This document shows, one piece after another, positions 7,521 through 15,759 of a stretch of 64,000 nucleotides of DNA. Origin of the DNA: Nostocoides sp. F2B08 (GTDB taxonomy: Bacteria > Actinomycetota > Actinomycetes > Actinomycetales > Dermatophilaceae); contig NZ_WESE01000003.1 of NCBI RefSeq assembly GCF_009184895.1, positions 62,001-126,000 on the forward strand, written 5' to 3'. The number at the start of each line of letters is the position of its first letter. Position 1 is the first letter of the stretch. Below the pieces are notes generated by a model that was not told where the DNA came from, did no database searches, and saw only the letters and a list, made by a program, of their open reading frames with translations. The translations under genes and the position numbers were made by a program.

Positions 7521-8708
7521 TCAGCCGCGCTGCTCCGGCGGCGAGTCCGCCGGAGGCTGCGGGGCCGGAGCCGTAGGAGAATCGAGCGCGGGGGCCTCGG
7601 ACGGTGAGTGGGTCGGCGGCGGCGGAACCGCGTCCGCAGGCCGCCGTGCGGGCGGCTGCGTCGAGCTGACCGGGGAGGCGTGCTCCGTGGCCTCCTTCGT
7701 CGAGCGGGCCGCCTGGCCCCGCGCCTCCTCGAGCGCGACCTTTGCGTCCTGGAGGGCAAACGGCTCGAAGGAACTCGCCTCGGGCTCGCCGAGCGCGGCG
7801 AGCTCCTGGTCGGTCATCTCGGCACCATCGGAGCCGTCAGAGCTGTCCTTGCCGAGCATGCCCCCGATACCGCGCAGGGCATCGGTGAGCTCGCTGGGGA
7901 TGATCCACATCTTGTTGCTGTCTCCCTGCGCGATCTGTGGCAGCACCTGGAGGTACTGGTAGGCGAGCAGCTTCTGGGTAGGCCTGCCGCGGTGGATCGC
8001 GTCGAAGACCTGCTTGATGGCGCGGGACTGACCCTCAGCCTCGAGGACCCGGGCCTGCGCCGAGCCCTCGGCACGAAGGATGGAGCTCTGCTTCTCACCT
8101 TCGGCGGTCAGGATCTGGGACTGCTTGACGCCCTCGGCGTTGAGGATCGCCGCGCGGCGGTCACGCTCGGCCTTCATCTGCTTCTCCATCGACTCCTGCA
8201 CCGACCGGGGCGGGTCGATAGCCTTCAGCTCGACCCGGTTGACGCGGATGCCCCACCTGCCGGTGGCCTCGTCGAGCGCGCCCCGCAGGGTGCCGTTGAT
8301 CTGGTCACGGCTGGTCAGGGTCTGCTCGAGGTCGAGCGAGCCGATGACATTGCGCAGGGTCGTCACGGTGAGCTGCTCGATTCCCTGGATGAAGTTCGCG
8401 ATCTCGTACACCGCGGCGCGACTGTCGATGACCGTGTAGTAGATGACGGTGTCGATGTTGACGACGAGGTTGTCGCTCGTGATCACCGGCTGGGGCGGGA
8501 ACGAGACAACCTGCTCGCGGAGGTCGACGTTGGCACGCACCTTGTCGACGAAGGGGATCAGGAAGTGCAGACCGCCTTCAAGGGTGCGCGAGAAGCGGCC
8601 GAGCCGCTCGATGATGAGCGAGGTCTGCTGCGGCACGATCCGGACGGTGCGCACGAGCACGACGATCGCGAAGATCAGCAGGATGCCCAGGACAATGAGG
8701 GTCTCCAT
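7521..8708 (-). CDS. SPFH/Band 7 (prohibitin/stomatin-like) membrane protein
   Basis: 395 residues. An N-terminal membrane anchor (METLIVLGILLIFAIVVLV) is followed by the SPFH domain: QQTSLIIERLGRFSRTLEGG, DLREQVVSFPPQPV, then a helical region with repeated Ala-Glu-Gly units (AEGVKQSQILTAEGEKQSS). The last 100 residues are Pro/Ser-rich and look disordered. Such proteins oligomerise into membrane microdomains and partner with NfeD proteins, one of which is encoded directly upstream. The start at 8708 is chosen because SPFH homology begins there; an open frame continues upstream only antisense-like and opposite to nfeD reading. Confidence 0.93.
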   Translation of the reverse strand: METLIVLGILLIFAIVVLVRTVRIVPQQTSLIIERLGRFSRTLEGGLHFLIPFVDKVRANVDLREQVVSFPPQPVITSDNLVVNIDTVIYYTVIDSRAAVYEIANFIQGIEQLTVTTLRNVIGSLDLEQTLTSRDQINGTLRGALDEATGRWGIRVNRVELKAIDPPRSVQESMEKQMKAERDRRAAILNAEGVKQSQILTAEGEKQSSILRAEGSAQARVLEAEGQSRAIKQVFDAIHRGRPTQKLLAYQYLQVLPQIAQGDSNKMWIIPSELTDALRGIGGMLGKDSSDGSDGAEMTDQELAALGEPEASSFEPFALQDAKVALEEARGQAARSTKEATEHASPVSSTQPPARRPADAVPPPPTHSPSEAPALDSPTAPAPQPPADSPPEQRG

Positions 8709-8806
8709 GAGGTGTTCTCTCCCCTTGCGGTGGTGGTCGAGTCTTACGGTTGTGTACGGCCTGCGGTTCTGTCGATGCGGGTGGTCGACGCGGTATGCGG
8801 TGGTGG

Positions 8807-9271
8807 TCAGCGACCGATCTGGTCCAGGGGGGCGACGTGCACCGTGGCCCCCTGGATCTCGATGACACGGACCTGGGTCCCCGGCTGGAGGGCCGCACCC
8901 GAGGGACCGCGCGCCGACCACACCTCGCCGGCGAGCTTGACCCGGCCGTCGGTCTCGGTGATGGTCTCGAGCACCCAGGCGTCCCTGCCGATGAGGGCCG
9001 ACGAGCCGATGCCGTGGTCGGTCTCGGAGTCCATGAAGCGTCGTTTGACGACCGGTCGAACGACGAACAGGAGGGCGAAGGCCGTCACCACGGCAGTGAC
9101 CACCTGGATAGGTAGGGATGCGCCTAGCCCGGCGGCGGCGGCTCCAGCGAGGGCCCCGCCGGCGAGCATGACGAAGACGAAGTCGACGGTCGCGGCCTCG
9201 ACCGCCATCAGGACGAGCGCCAGCCCGAGCCAGACGACCCACCAGTTGTCAGCGAGCCATTCCATCGTCAT
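8807..9271 (-). CDS. NfeD-like membrane protein
   Basis: 154 residues with three or four N-terminal hydrophobic segments (WWVVWLGLALVLMAVEAA, FVMLAGGALAGAAAAGLG, VVTAVVTAFALLFVV) and a C-terminal soluble OB-fold domain (ALIGRDAWVLETITETDGRVKLAGEVWSA). It is the short NfeD type without the serine-protease domain. It pairs with the SPFH protein encoded 98 bases downstream. The start has GGAAGGGG just ahead. Confidence 0.9.
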   Translation of the reverse strand: MTMEWLADNWWVVWLGLALVLMAVEAATVDFVFVMLAGGALAGAAAAGLGASLPIQVVTAVVTAFALLFVVRPVVKRRFMDSETDHGIGSSALIGRDAWVLETITETDGRVKLAGEVWSARGPSGAALQPGTQVRVIEIQGATVHVAPLDQIGR

Positions 9272-9310
9272 GCCCCTTCCGCGGATGTGGTTCCGGTGCT
9301 GCTCTCTGTC

Positions 9311-9359
9311 GTGTTCGGCGCGAGGTGCTCTGTCGGATGTGTTCGGTGCGAGGTGCTCT
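9311..9359. repeat. Imperfect 21-bp direct repeat upstream of nfeD
   Basis: GTGTTCGGCGCGAGGTGCTCT at 9311-9331 recurs at 9339-9359 with one change, a period of 28 bases, and a degraded third copy may follow. It lies 40-90 bases before the nfeD start, where a promoter and regulator sites would be expected. Confidence 0.6.
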
Positions 9360-9436
9360 CAGTGTCTGTTGCGGTGCCTGTCGTGCGCCCCGGGGCCGGC
9401 TGCTCAGGGCCGGCGCGCACCCCGACCGGAGACCGG

Positions 9437-10219
9437 TCACACCGCCCATGCGGTCCACCGCTCTCCACGGTTCTCAACGCGCAAGGGCAGCCCGAAGGCT
9501 TCGCTGAGGTTCTCGTCGGTCAGGGTGAGCTCCAGCGGACCGGCCGCGACGACGCGCCCCTCCCGCAAGAGGAGCGCGTCGGTGAACGACGGGGGGATCT
9601 CCTCGACGTGGTGTGTGACGAGCACGAGCGCCGGTGCGGTCAGGTCGGCTGCGAGCTCACCCAGGCGTCCGACGAGATCCTCCCGGCCGCCGAGGTCCAG
9701 CCCGGCGGCGGGCTCGTCGAGGAGCATGAGCTCCGGGTCTGTCATGAGGGCTCGCGCGATCTGCACCCGCTTTCGCTCGCCCTCGGAGAGCGTTCCGAAC
9801 GTGCGGTCCGCGAGGTGGTCGATCCCCATGACCTCGAGCAACTCGGCCGCCCGCGCGTGGTCGAGGTGGTGGTACTGCTCGCGCCAGCGACCGACGACGC
9901 CGTAGGACGCGGTCACGACAACGTTGTGGACGATCTCGGAGCCGGGGATGCGCTCCGCCAGCGACGCGGACGCCAGGCCGATGCGAGGCCGGAGCTCGAA
10001 GACGTCGACGGCGCCGAGCACCTCACCCAGGACGCCGGCCACGCCACTCGTGGGGTGGATCCGGCCGGCCGCGATCTGCAGGAGGGTCGTCTTACCCGCG
10101 CCGTTCGGTCCGAGGATCACCCAGCGCTCCCCCTCCTCGACCTCCCACGTCACGTCGTCGAGCAGTGTCGTCGTGCCACGCACCACGCTCACCCCGGCGA
10201 GAGCGAGGACGTCGGTCAT
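9437..10219 (-). CDS. ABC transporter ATP-binding protein (orphan)
   Basis: 260-residue single nucleotide-binding domain: Walker A GPNGAGKTTLL, Q-loop region, signature LSEGERKRVQIARAL, Walker B LMLLDEPAAGLDL, and the switch His in VLVTHHVEEIPPSFTDAL. That last block and the domain order resemble the ModF/YbbL-like ATPases. No permease gene adjoins, so its partner is unknown. Translation probably starts at 10219, since TAGGGT on the minus strand lies seven bases ahead (leaderless). Reading continues open upstream of this ATG but only as antisense of glgA. Confidence 0.88.
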   Translation of the reverse strand: MTDVLALAGVSVVRGTTTLLDDVTWEVEEGERWVILGPNGAGKTTLLQIAAGRIHPTSGVAGVLGEVLGAVDVFELRPRIGLASASLAERIPGSEIVHNVVVTASYGVVGRWREQYHHLDHARAAELLEVMGIDHLADRTFGTLSEGERKRVQIARALMTDPELMLLDEPAAGLDLGGREDLVGRLGELAADLTAPALVLVTHHVEEIPPSFTDALLLREGRVVAAGPLELTLTDENLSEAFGLPLRVENRGERWTAWAV

Positions 10220-10260
10220 GTCGTCAACCCTAGTCGACGCGAACGACGCGGTCGGGTACC

Positions 10261-10266
10261 TACGAT
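10261..10266 (+). promoter_or_regulatory. Leaderless-type -10 box (TACGAT)
   Basis: TACGAT ends six bases before the GTG start at 10273, which lacks a ribosome-binding site. Confidence 0.5.
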
Positions 10267-10272
10267 GGTGCG

Positions 10273-11022
10273 GTGCCGGAGCTTCCCGCGAGCGTCCGCG
10301 TGGCCCTGTGGGTGGGCCACGCTTGGTCCTGCCACGCCGACGCCGAGTCCGTCCTGCGGCAGGCGTTGCCCGATGTCGACGTCGTCCTCCACCTCGCGGA
10401 CCACGTGCGTCTGTGGCGCCAGCTGGGCGAAACGGCGGTCTACGCCGCACTTCCCCGTCCGGGCACTCCGGGGCTCCTGCCCCACTGTTCATCCGAGGCA
10501 TCGGATGCCGCGATGTCCGCCGGGGAGTGCGTCTTCGTGGCCGGAGTCGGGGGCCTGCTCGTGCCGACGCCTGTCCCGTTCGGCCGGGATGGCGCGGGTC
10601 TGGCCGTGCGCTGGGAGGCCTACGACGCCGACCCGGTGCCTCCCCACCGGCTCGAGGGCCTCGATGTCGCCGGAGCGGACCGTCGGTTGCGGCTGGCCGT
10701 CCATGACGCGATCGACGGCCTCGGGGACGGCGGGTGGGTCGATGCGTGGCAGCGTCAGTCACCGGGCGCGACCCACCGTGAGTGGGCACTCCCCGGCGAC
10801 CTGCCGGACCGTGTTCGTGGCCTCGTGGTGCGAGCCGGCTCGGTCCTCGAGGTGACGGAGGCCGGACTCGAGCACGCTGACGGCTCGGCGAGCGCGGCGC
10901 TGGCCGAACACCGGCGCCGGACACTCCTCGCGCTGTGGTCCGCCGCGACCGAGGCCCTCCAGATCGCCGCCTGCGCCGGAGCCGGCTACCTGGCGGCCCA
11001 GTCCCGCAGGACGCGCTCGTAG
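10273..11022 (+). CDS. Conserved hypothetical protein
   Basis: 249-residue soluble protein starting with GTG behind a leaderless -10 box. The N-terminal part (RVALWVGHAWSCHADAESVLRQALPDVDVV) looks like an alpha/beta fold, and the C-terminus is Ala-rich. I recognise no named family, though the coding character is clear and the protein appears conserved in style with actinobacterial housekeeping genes. It overlaps the tail of convergent glgA by 37 bases. Confidence 0.7.
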   Translation: MPELPASVRVALWVGHAWSCHADAESVLRQALPDVDVVLHLADHVRLWRQLGETAVYAALPRPGTPGLLPHCSSEASDAAMSAGECVFVAGVGGLLVPTPVPFGRDGAGLAVRWEAYDADPVPPHRLEGLDVAGADRRLRLAVHDAIDGLGDGGWVDAWQRQSPGATHREWALPGDLPDRVRGLVVRAGSVLEVTEAGLEHADGSASAALAEHRRRTLLALWSAATEALQIAACAGAGYLAAQSRRTRS

Positions 11023-12191
11023 ACCTCCCTGGTGCGTTCGGCGATCGTGTCCCAGCCGAACTCCTCGACGGCTCGCCGCCGTCCGGCCCGACCGAACTCC
11101 AGCGCTCGCTCCCGATCCGAGACGGCCTCGACCAGAGCCGCGCCGAGGTCGGCGACGTAGCGGTCGGGGTCCACCGGGGTGCCGGTTCCGTCCTGAACCT
11201 GCTCGATCGGGACGAGCCATCCGGTCTCCCCGTCCGCGACGACCTCCGGGATCCCACCGGTCGCGGTGGCGACGACGGCGACCTCGCAGGCCATCGCCTC
11301 GAGGTTGACGATGCCGAGCGGCTCGTACACCGACGGGCACACGAACACCGTCGAGCCCGACAGCAGGGCCACGACCTCGTTTCGCGGCAGCATGTCGGGG
11401 ATCCACACGACGCCGTCGCGCTCCAGCCGAAGCTCCTCGATGAGGGCCTCGACCTCGGCCTTGATCTCGGGCGTGTCGGGCGCCCCGGCGCATAGGACGA
11501 GCTGCACCTCCGGGGGAAGCGCGCGGGCCGCCCGGAGGAAGTAGGGCAGCCCCTTCTGGCGGGTGATCCGGCCGACGAAGATGACGGCCGGACGACCAGG
11601 GTCGACGCCGTGGCGGTGCAGGACCTCGGGGTCCTCACGTCGGGACCACAGCTCACTGTCGATCCCGTTGTGCACGACGTGGACTCGTTCGGGGTCGATG
11701 CCCGGGTAGGACCGCAGGATGTCCTTGCGCATCCCCTCGCTCACCGCGATCACCCCGGCCGCAGACTCGTAGGCGGTCCGTTCCACCCAGGAGGACACGC
11801 GGTAGCCGCCCCCGAGCTGTTCGGCCTTCCACGGCCGCAGCGGCTCGAGGCTGTGGGCGGTCACGACATGTGGCATCCCGCCGAGCAAGGAGGCGAGGTG
11901 ACCGGCGAAGTTCGCGTACCACGTGTGTGAGTGGACGAGGTCGGCGCCGACACAGTCGTCGGCGATGGCCAGATCTACTCCCATCGTGCGCAGCGCACCG
12001 TTGGCGTCGGCCAGCTCCGCGAGGTCGGGGTATGCGGTGGTCCCCTCCTCGTCGCGCTCCTCACCGAAGCAGCGGACCAGGACCTCGAGGTCGTCCAGAC
12101 CCCGCAATGCGCGGACGAGCTCGGCGGCATGCACCCCCGCTCCTCCGTAGATCGCGGGCGGATACTCCTTCGTCAGCACGTCGATGCGCAT
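10986..12191 (-). CDS. glgA: Glycogen synthase / alpha-maltose-1-phosphate synthase, GT4 family
   Basis: 401 residues of the actinobacterial GlgA/GlgM type (GT4), which transfers glucose from ADP-glucose onto glucan or glucose-1-phosphate. Visible features: N-terminal [20 protein letters not shown] with the Gly-rich nucleotide loop, NGIDSELW and [11 protein letters not shown] at the start of the second Rossmann domain, and the E-x7-E motif in [14 protein letters not shown]. Divergent from glgC across 66 bases, as in mycobacteria, so the two enzymes make and use ADP-glucose together. A leaderless -10 box (TAGCCT) precedes the ATG. Confidence 0.95.
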   Translation of the reverse strand: MRIDVLTKEYPPAIYGGAGVHAAELVRALRGLDDLEVLVRCFGEERDEEGTTAYPDLAELADANGALRTMGVDLAIADDCVGADLVHSHTWYANFAGHLASLLGGMPHVVTAHSLEPLRPWKAEQLGGGYRVSSWVERTAYESAAGVIAVSEGMRKDILRSYPGIDPERVHVVHNGIDSELWSRREDPEVLHRHGVDPGRPAVIFVGRITRQKGLPYFLRAARALPPEVQLVLCAGAPDTPEIKAEVEALIEELRLERDGVVWIPDMLPRNEVVALLSGSTVFVCPSVYEPLGIVNLEAMACEVAVVATATGGIPEVVADGETGWLVPIEQVQDGTGTPVDPDRYVADLGAALVEAVSDRERALEFGRAGRRRAVEEFGWDTIAERTREVYERVLRDWAAR

Positions 12192-12198
12192 GGACGTC

Positions 12199-12204
12199 AG
12201 GCTA
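12199..12204 (-). promoter_or_regulatory. Leaderless-type -10 box of glgA
   Basis: On the minus strand TAGCCT lies seven bases before the glgA ATG at 12191. Confidence 0.6.
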
Positions 12205-12244
12205 ACGGCAACCGGACAAGGTGTCGCCGGTCACCGTTCTTGAG

Positions 12245-12250
12245 TAGGTT
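12245..12250 (+). promoter_or_regulatory. Leaderless-type -10 box of glgC
   Basis: TAGGTT lies seven bases before the glgC ATG at 12258, mirroring the glgA box 41 bases away. Confidence 0.6.
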
Positions 12251-12257
12251 GAGTCAC

Positions 12258-13508
12258 ATGAGCCGAGCGAGTCAGCCGAAGGTCCTGGCCATCGTCCTAG
12301 CGGGAGGGGAGGGGAAGCGGCTGATGCCGCTGACCGCGGACAGGGCCAAGCCGGCCGTGCCGTTCGGCGGCATCTACCGCCTCATCGACTTCGCCCTGTC
12401 CAACCTGGCCAACAGCGGCTATCTCAAGGTCATCGTGCTCACCCAGTACAAGTCGCACTCGCTGGACCGGCACGTGACCAAGACCTGGCGGATGTCGACC
12501 CTCCTCGGCAACTACGTCGCGCCCATCCCGGCCCAGCAGAGGATCGACAAGAACTGGTACCTCGGGAGTGCCGACGCGGTCTTCCAGAGCCTCAACGTGA
12601 TCCAGGACGAGCGCCCCGACATCGTCGTGGTGGTCGGGGCTGACCACGTCTATCGGATGGACTTCTCGGACATGGTGCGTCAGCACCGTGAGACGGGCGC
12701 CGGGGTCACGGTGGCGGCGATCCGCCAGCCGATCTCCCTCGCCGACCAGTTCGGTGTGATCGAGGTCGATGACTCCAACCCCCTCAAGATCGGCGCCTTC
12801 CTCGAGAAGCCGACCGATCCGAAGGGTCTGCCCGACTCCCCGGACGAGGTGCTCGCGTCGATGGGCAACTATGTCTTCGACGCCGACGTGCTCGCCGACG
12901 CGGTCACGCGCGACCACCACCGCGAAGGCAGCAAGCACGACATGGGCGGCGACATCGTCCCGGCGTTCGTCGAGGAGGACGGGGCGTACGTCTACGACTT
13001 CAAGAACAACGACGTCCCCGGCTCGGCCGAACGGGACCGCGACTACTGGCGCGACGTGGGCACCATCGACTCGTACTACGAAGCCCACATGGACCTCATC
13101 TCCATCCACCCGGTGTTCAACCTCTACAACTACGAGTGGCCGATCTACACGAGCTACGGCCCCTTCCCCCCGGCCAAGTTCGTCCACGGCGCGCAGGGCC
13201 GGATCGGCGAGGCCCTCAACTCGGCCATCTCCCCCGGGGTCGTCATCTCGGGTGCCCGGGTCCAGGGTTCTGTCGTCTCGCCGAAGGTGCGGGTGCACAG
13301 CTACTCGACGATCGACGACTCGGTGATCATGGACTCCGTCGAGATCGGCCGCAACTGTCAGATCCGGCGCGCCATCATCGACAAGAACATCGTGGTCCCG
13401 CCGAGCACCCGCATCGGCTACGACCGAGCCGAGGACGAGGCCCGCGGCATGGTGGTCACCGAGAGCGGGCTGACCGTGCTGGGCAAGGACTACACCTTCC
13501 CCGCGTGA
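12258..13508 (+). CDS. glgC: Glucose-1-phosphate adenylyltransferase (ADP-glucose pyrophosphorylase)
   Basis: 416 residues, full length. Makes ADP-glucose from ATP and glucose-1-phosphate. The pyrophosphorylase loop [23 protein letters not shown], the [10 protein letters not shown] region, [12 protein letters not shown] and FLEKPTDP are all in place, followed by a C-terminal left-handed beta-helix with hexapeptide-like turns ([21 protein letters not shown]). The start at 12258 follows a leaderless -10 box; frames open upstream are antisense to glgA. Confidence 0.97.
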   Translation: MSRASQPKVLAIVLAGGEGKRLMPLTADRAKPAVPFGGIYRLIDFALSNLANSGYLKVIVLTQYKSHSLDRHVTKTWRMSTLLGNYVAPIPAQQRIDKNWYLGSADAVFQSLNVIQDERPDIVVVVGADHVYRMDFSDMVRQHRETGAGVTVAAIRQPISLADQFGVIEVDDSNPLKIGAFLEKPTDPKGLPDSPDEVLASMGNYVFDADVLADAVTRDHHREGSKHDMGGDIVPAFVEEDGAYVYDFKNNDVPGSAERDRDYWRDVGTIDSYYEAHMDLISIHPVFNLYNYEWPIYTSYGPFPPAKFVHGAQGRIGEALNSAISPGVVISGARVQGSVVSPKVRVHSYSTIDDSVIMDSVEIGRNCQIRRAIIDKNIVVPPSTRIGYDRAEDEARGMVVTESGLTVLGKDYTFPA

Positions 13509-13592
13509 CGGAGGCCCCCGGGCGGTCCGGCATGGTGGGATCCGCTCCGGCCCAGCACTCGGTCCCTGCTCCGACGGCGACCGTGCACTCGT

Positions 13593-13598
13593 TAGGCT
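13593..13598 (+). promoter_or_regulatory. Leaderless-type -10 box of serB
   Basis: TAGGCT ends six bases before the GTG at 13605. Confidence 0.6.
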
Positions 13599-13604
13599 CG
13601 GCGG

Positions 13605-14858
13605 GTGACTGCCGCTCACGACCCACCAGCGACACTGCTCGCGACCTTGAGCGGCGCCGACCGCCCGGGGGTGACGAGTCGCCTGTTCGCGGCGCTCGAC
13701 GGCCTGGACGTGGCCGTCCTCGACGTCGAACAGGTCGTGGTGCGGGGCCACCTCACGTTGGCGGTGCTCCTCGCGGCCGGTGACCACACCGGCGACGTGG
13801 CCGCCCGTGTCGCCGGGATCGCGCACGACCTCGGGATGACCGTGACGACGTCACTCGGAACCGGCGATCCCGGGCGCAACCGCACCGGACGCGCCGCTGT
13901 CGTCGCCCTGGGGCAGCCGCTCACGGCGGCTGCGGTCAGTGCGGTCGCCGCGACCGTCGCCGGTTCGGGCGCGAATATCGACCGGATCCGGCGACTGTCC
14001 CGGTATCCGGTGACGACGATCGAGTTCGATGTCTCCGGAGCGGACGTCACGGCTCTGCGCCGCGACCTGGCCCGGATCTCGGCGCGTGAGCGGGTCGACG
14101 TCGCGGTCTCCCCGTCCGGCCTGGCCCGTCGCGGTCGCCGGCTCGTCGTCCTCGACGTCGACTCCACCCTGATCCAGGACGAGGTGATAGAGCTCCTCGC
14201 CGCCCACGCGGGTCGGGCGGCCGAGGTCCACGCGGTGACGGAGGCCGCGATGCGCGGCGAGCTGGACTTCGCCGAGAGCCTGCACCGCCGGGTCGCGGTC
14301 CTGCGTGGTCTGCCGGTGTCGGTCCTCGACGCGGTCGCCCGGGAGGTCCGACTCACCCCGGGAGCGCGGACCCTTGTGCGCACCCTGCATCGGCTCGGCT
14401 TCACGGTGGCGCTCGTGAGCGGAGGGTTCACGCCGATCGTCCGGGCGATCGCCGCCGACCTGGGCATCCGTCACGTCCGCGCCAACGACCTCGAGGTCTC
14501 CGACGGGACGCTGACGGGGCGGGTGGTGGGCGCCGTGGTCGACCGGGCGGGCAAGGCCGCCGCACTCCGTGAGTTCGCCGCGGCCGAAAGACTGCCACTC
14601 TCCCGCACCGTCGCCATCGGCGACGGCGCCAACGACCTCGACATGCTCCAGGCGGCCGGGCTGGGGGTTGCGTTCAATGCCAAACCCGTGGTCCGCGATC
14701 AGGCGCACACGTCCGTCAACGTCCCCTACCTCGACACCGTGCTGTTCCTCCTCGGGATCTCCCGCGAGGAGGTCGAGGAGGCGGACCGCGCCACCGACCA
14801 GGCCGAGGGCCACCCAGCCCATCGAGGAACAGACCAGCCAGAAACAGACCAGCCATGA
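13605..14858 (+). CDS. serB: Phosphoserine phosphatase with N-terminal ACT domains
   Basis: 417 residues. Two ACT-like domains fill residues 1-170 (LLATLSGADRPGVTSRLFAAL begins the first), followed by the HAD phosphatase domain: DVDSTLI (nucleophile Asp184, acid Asp186), the SGGFTPIVRAIAADLG motif II/III region and GDGANDLDMLQAAGLGVAF. It catalyses the last step of serine synthesis, and the ACT domains probably bind serine. The Gln/Thr-rich tail overlaps the cyanophycinase start (ATGA at 14855-14858), coupling serine synthesis to cyanophycin breakdown in one transcript. Confidence 0.95.
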   Translation: MTAAHDPPATLLATLSGADRPGVTSRLFAALDGLDVAVLDVEQVVVRGHLTLAVLLAAGDHTGDVAARVAGIAHDLGMTVTTSLGTGDPGRNRTGRAAVVALGQPLTAAAVSAVAATVAGSGANIDRIRRLSRYPVTTIEFDVSGADVTALRRDLARISARERVDVAVSPSGLARRGRRLVVLDVDSTLIQDEVIELLAAHAGRAAEVHAVTEAAMRGELDFAESLHRRVAVLRGLPVSVLDAVAREVRLTPGARTLVRTLHRLGFTVALVSGGFTPIVRAIAADLGIRHVRANDLEVSDGTLTGRVVGAVVDRAGKAAALREFAAAERLPLSRTVAIGDGANDLDMLQAAGLGVAFNAKPVVRDQAHTSVNVPYLDTVLFLLGISREEVEEADRATDQAEGHPAHRGTDQPETDQP

Positions 14859-15700
14859 CTCGACGGCAGCAACCGACCCTGCTCGTGATCGGGGGTGCCG
14901 AGGACCGCGTCGGCACCGCCGTCCTCCTGCGGCGCTTCGTGCGGCTCGCCGGTGGGCGGCGTGCCCGGATCGCCCTGATCCCGACGGCCTCGTCGATGCA
15001 GGACGAGGTGACCGCCGCATACCGAGAGGCCTTCGGTCGGCTCGGCGTGACCCATCTCGACGTCGTCAACCCGGCTTCGCGTGCGAACGCCGAGGACCTC
15101 GAGGGCGTGCACACGCTCGACGCGGCCACCGGGATCTTCCTCACCGGCGGTAGCCAGCTGCGGCTCAGCCAGTTCCTTCCGGGCACCGCCCTCGGCGCGG
15201 CCATCCATCGTGCCCACGCGTCGGGCACCGTCATCGGCGGGACATCGGCGGGAGCATCGATCATGAGCACCTTCATGATCTCCATGGGTGACGAGGGGAC
15301 GACGCCCCGGCAGCGCACCAGCCAGCTCAGCGCTGGGCTCGGCCTCATCGACGGCGTGATCATCGACCAGCACTTCGGTCAGCGCAACCGGTACGGCCGC
15401 CTGATGTCCGTCGTCGCCAGCTCGCCGCACCTGCTGGGAGTCGGCATCGACGAGAACACCGCGATCGAGGTCAGCGGCGGACGGTTCACCGTCCTCGGCG
15501 CCGGCGTGGTCCACGTCCTCGACGCCCGCGCCGCCGTGACGGACTTCCCCGACGCCCGGCGCGGGGCCCCCATGCTGGTGTCCGGAGCGGTCGTGCACTC
15601 GCTGCCGGCCGGAGCCACCTTCGACCTCGCGACCGTCTCGCTCGTCGGGTTCGTCGAGAAGCACCCTGACGTCGTCGTCACCGCCGGCTCCCGCGGATGA
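14855..15700 (+). CDS. cphB: Cyanophycinase (peptidase S51 family)
   Basis: 281 residues. Cyanophycinase hydrolyses cyanophycin, the Asp backbone polymer with Arg side chains, to beta-Asp-Arg dipeptides. The nucleophile elbow GGTSAGAS (Ser131) and the LTGGSQLRL and DQHFGQRNRYGRL segments match the family. No signal peptide is seen, which fits the intracellular enzymes rather than the secreted ones. It sits directly before cyanophycin synthetase and behind serB, so polymer synthesis and use are encoded together. Confidence 0.95.
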   Translation: MTRRQQPTLLVIGGAEDRVGTAVLLRRFVRLAGGRRARIALIPTASSMQDEVTAAYREAFGRLGVTHLDVVNPASRANAEDLEGVHTLDAATGIFLTGGSQLRLSQFLPGTALGAAIHRAHASGTVIGGTSAGASIMSTFMISMGDEGTTPRQRTSQLSAGLGLIDGVIIDQHFGQRNRYGRLMSVVASSPHLLGVGIDENTAIEVSGGRFTVLGAGVVHVLDARAAVTDFPDARRGAPMLVSGAVVHSLPAGATFDLATVSLVGFVEKHPDVVVTAGSRG

Positions 15701-15747
15701 CCGGCGAGGCGGGGGCGGCGATGTGGCGCCGGTGGCGGCGCGGGCTC

Positions 15748-15753
15748 TAGGTT
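15748..15753 (+). promoter_or_regulatory. Leaderless-type -10 box of cphA
   Basis: TAGGTT ends six bases before the GTG at 15760, giving cphA its own promoter in addition to read-through from cphB. Confidence 0.6.
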
Positions 15754-15759
15754 GAGACG

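Noticed and set aside
7608-9905. Plus-strand open frame of 765 codons opposite SPFH-nfeD
   Set aside because: Antisense shadow of two well-supported genes; no motif seen.
9437-11656. Extending the ABC ATPase upstream to a 739-codon frame
   Set aside because: The added region is antisense to the unknown gene and frame-shifted over glgA; the ATPase fold begins at 10219.
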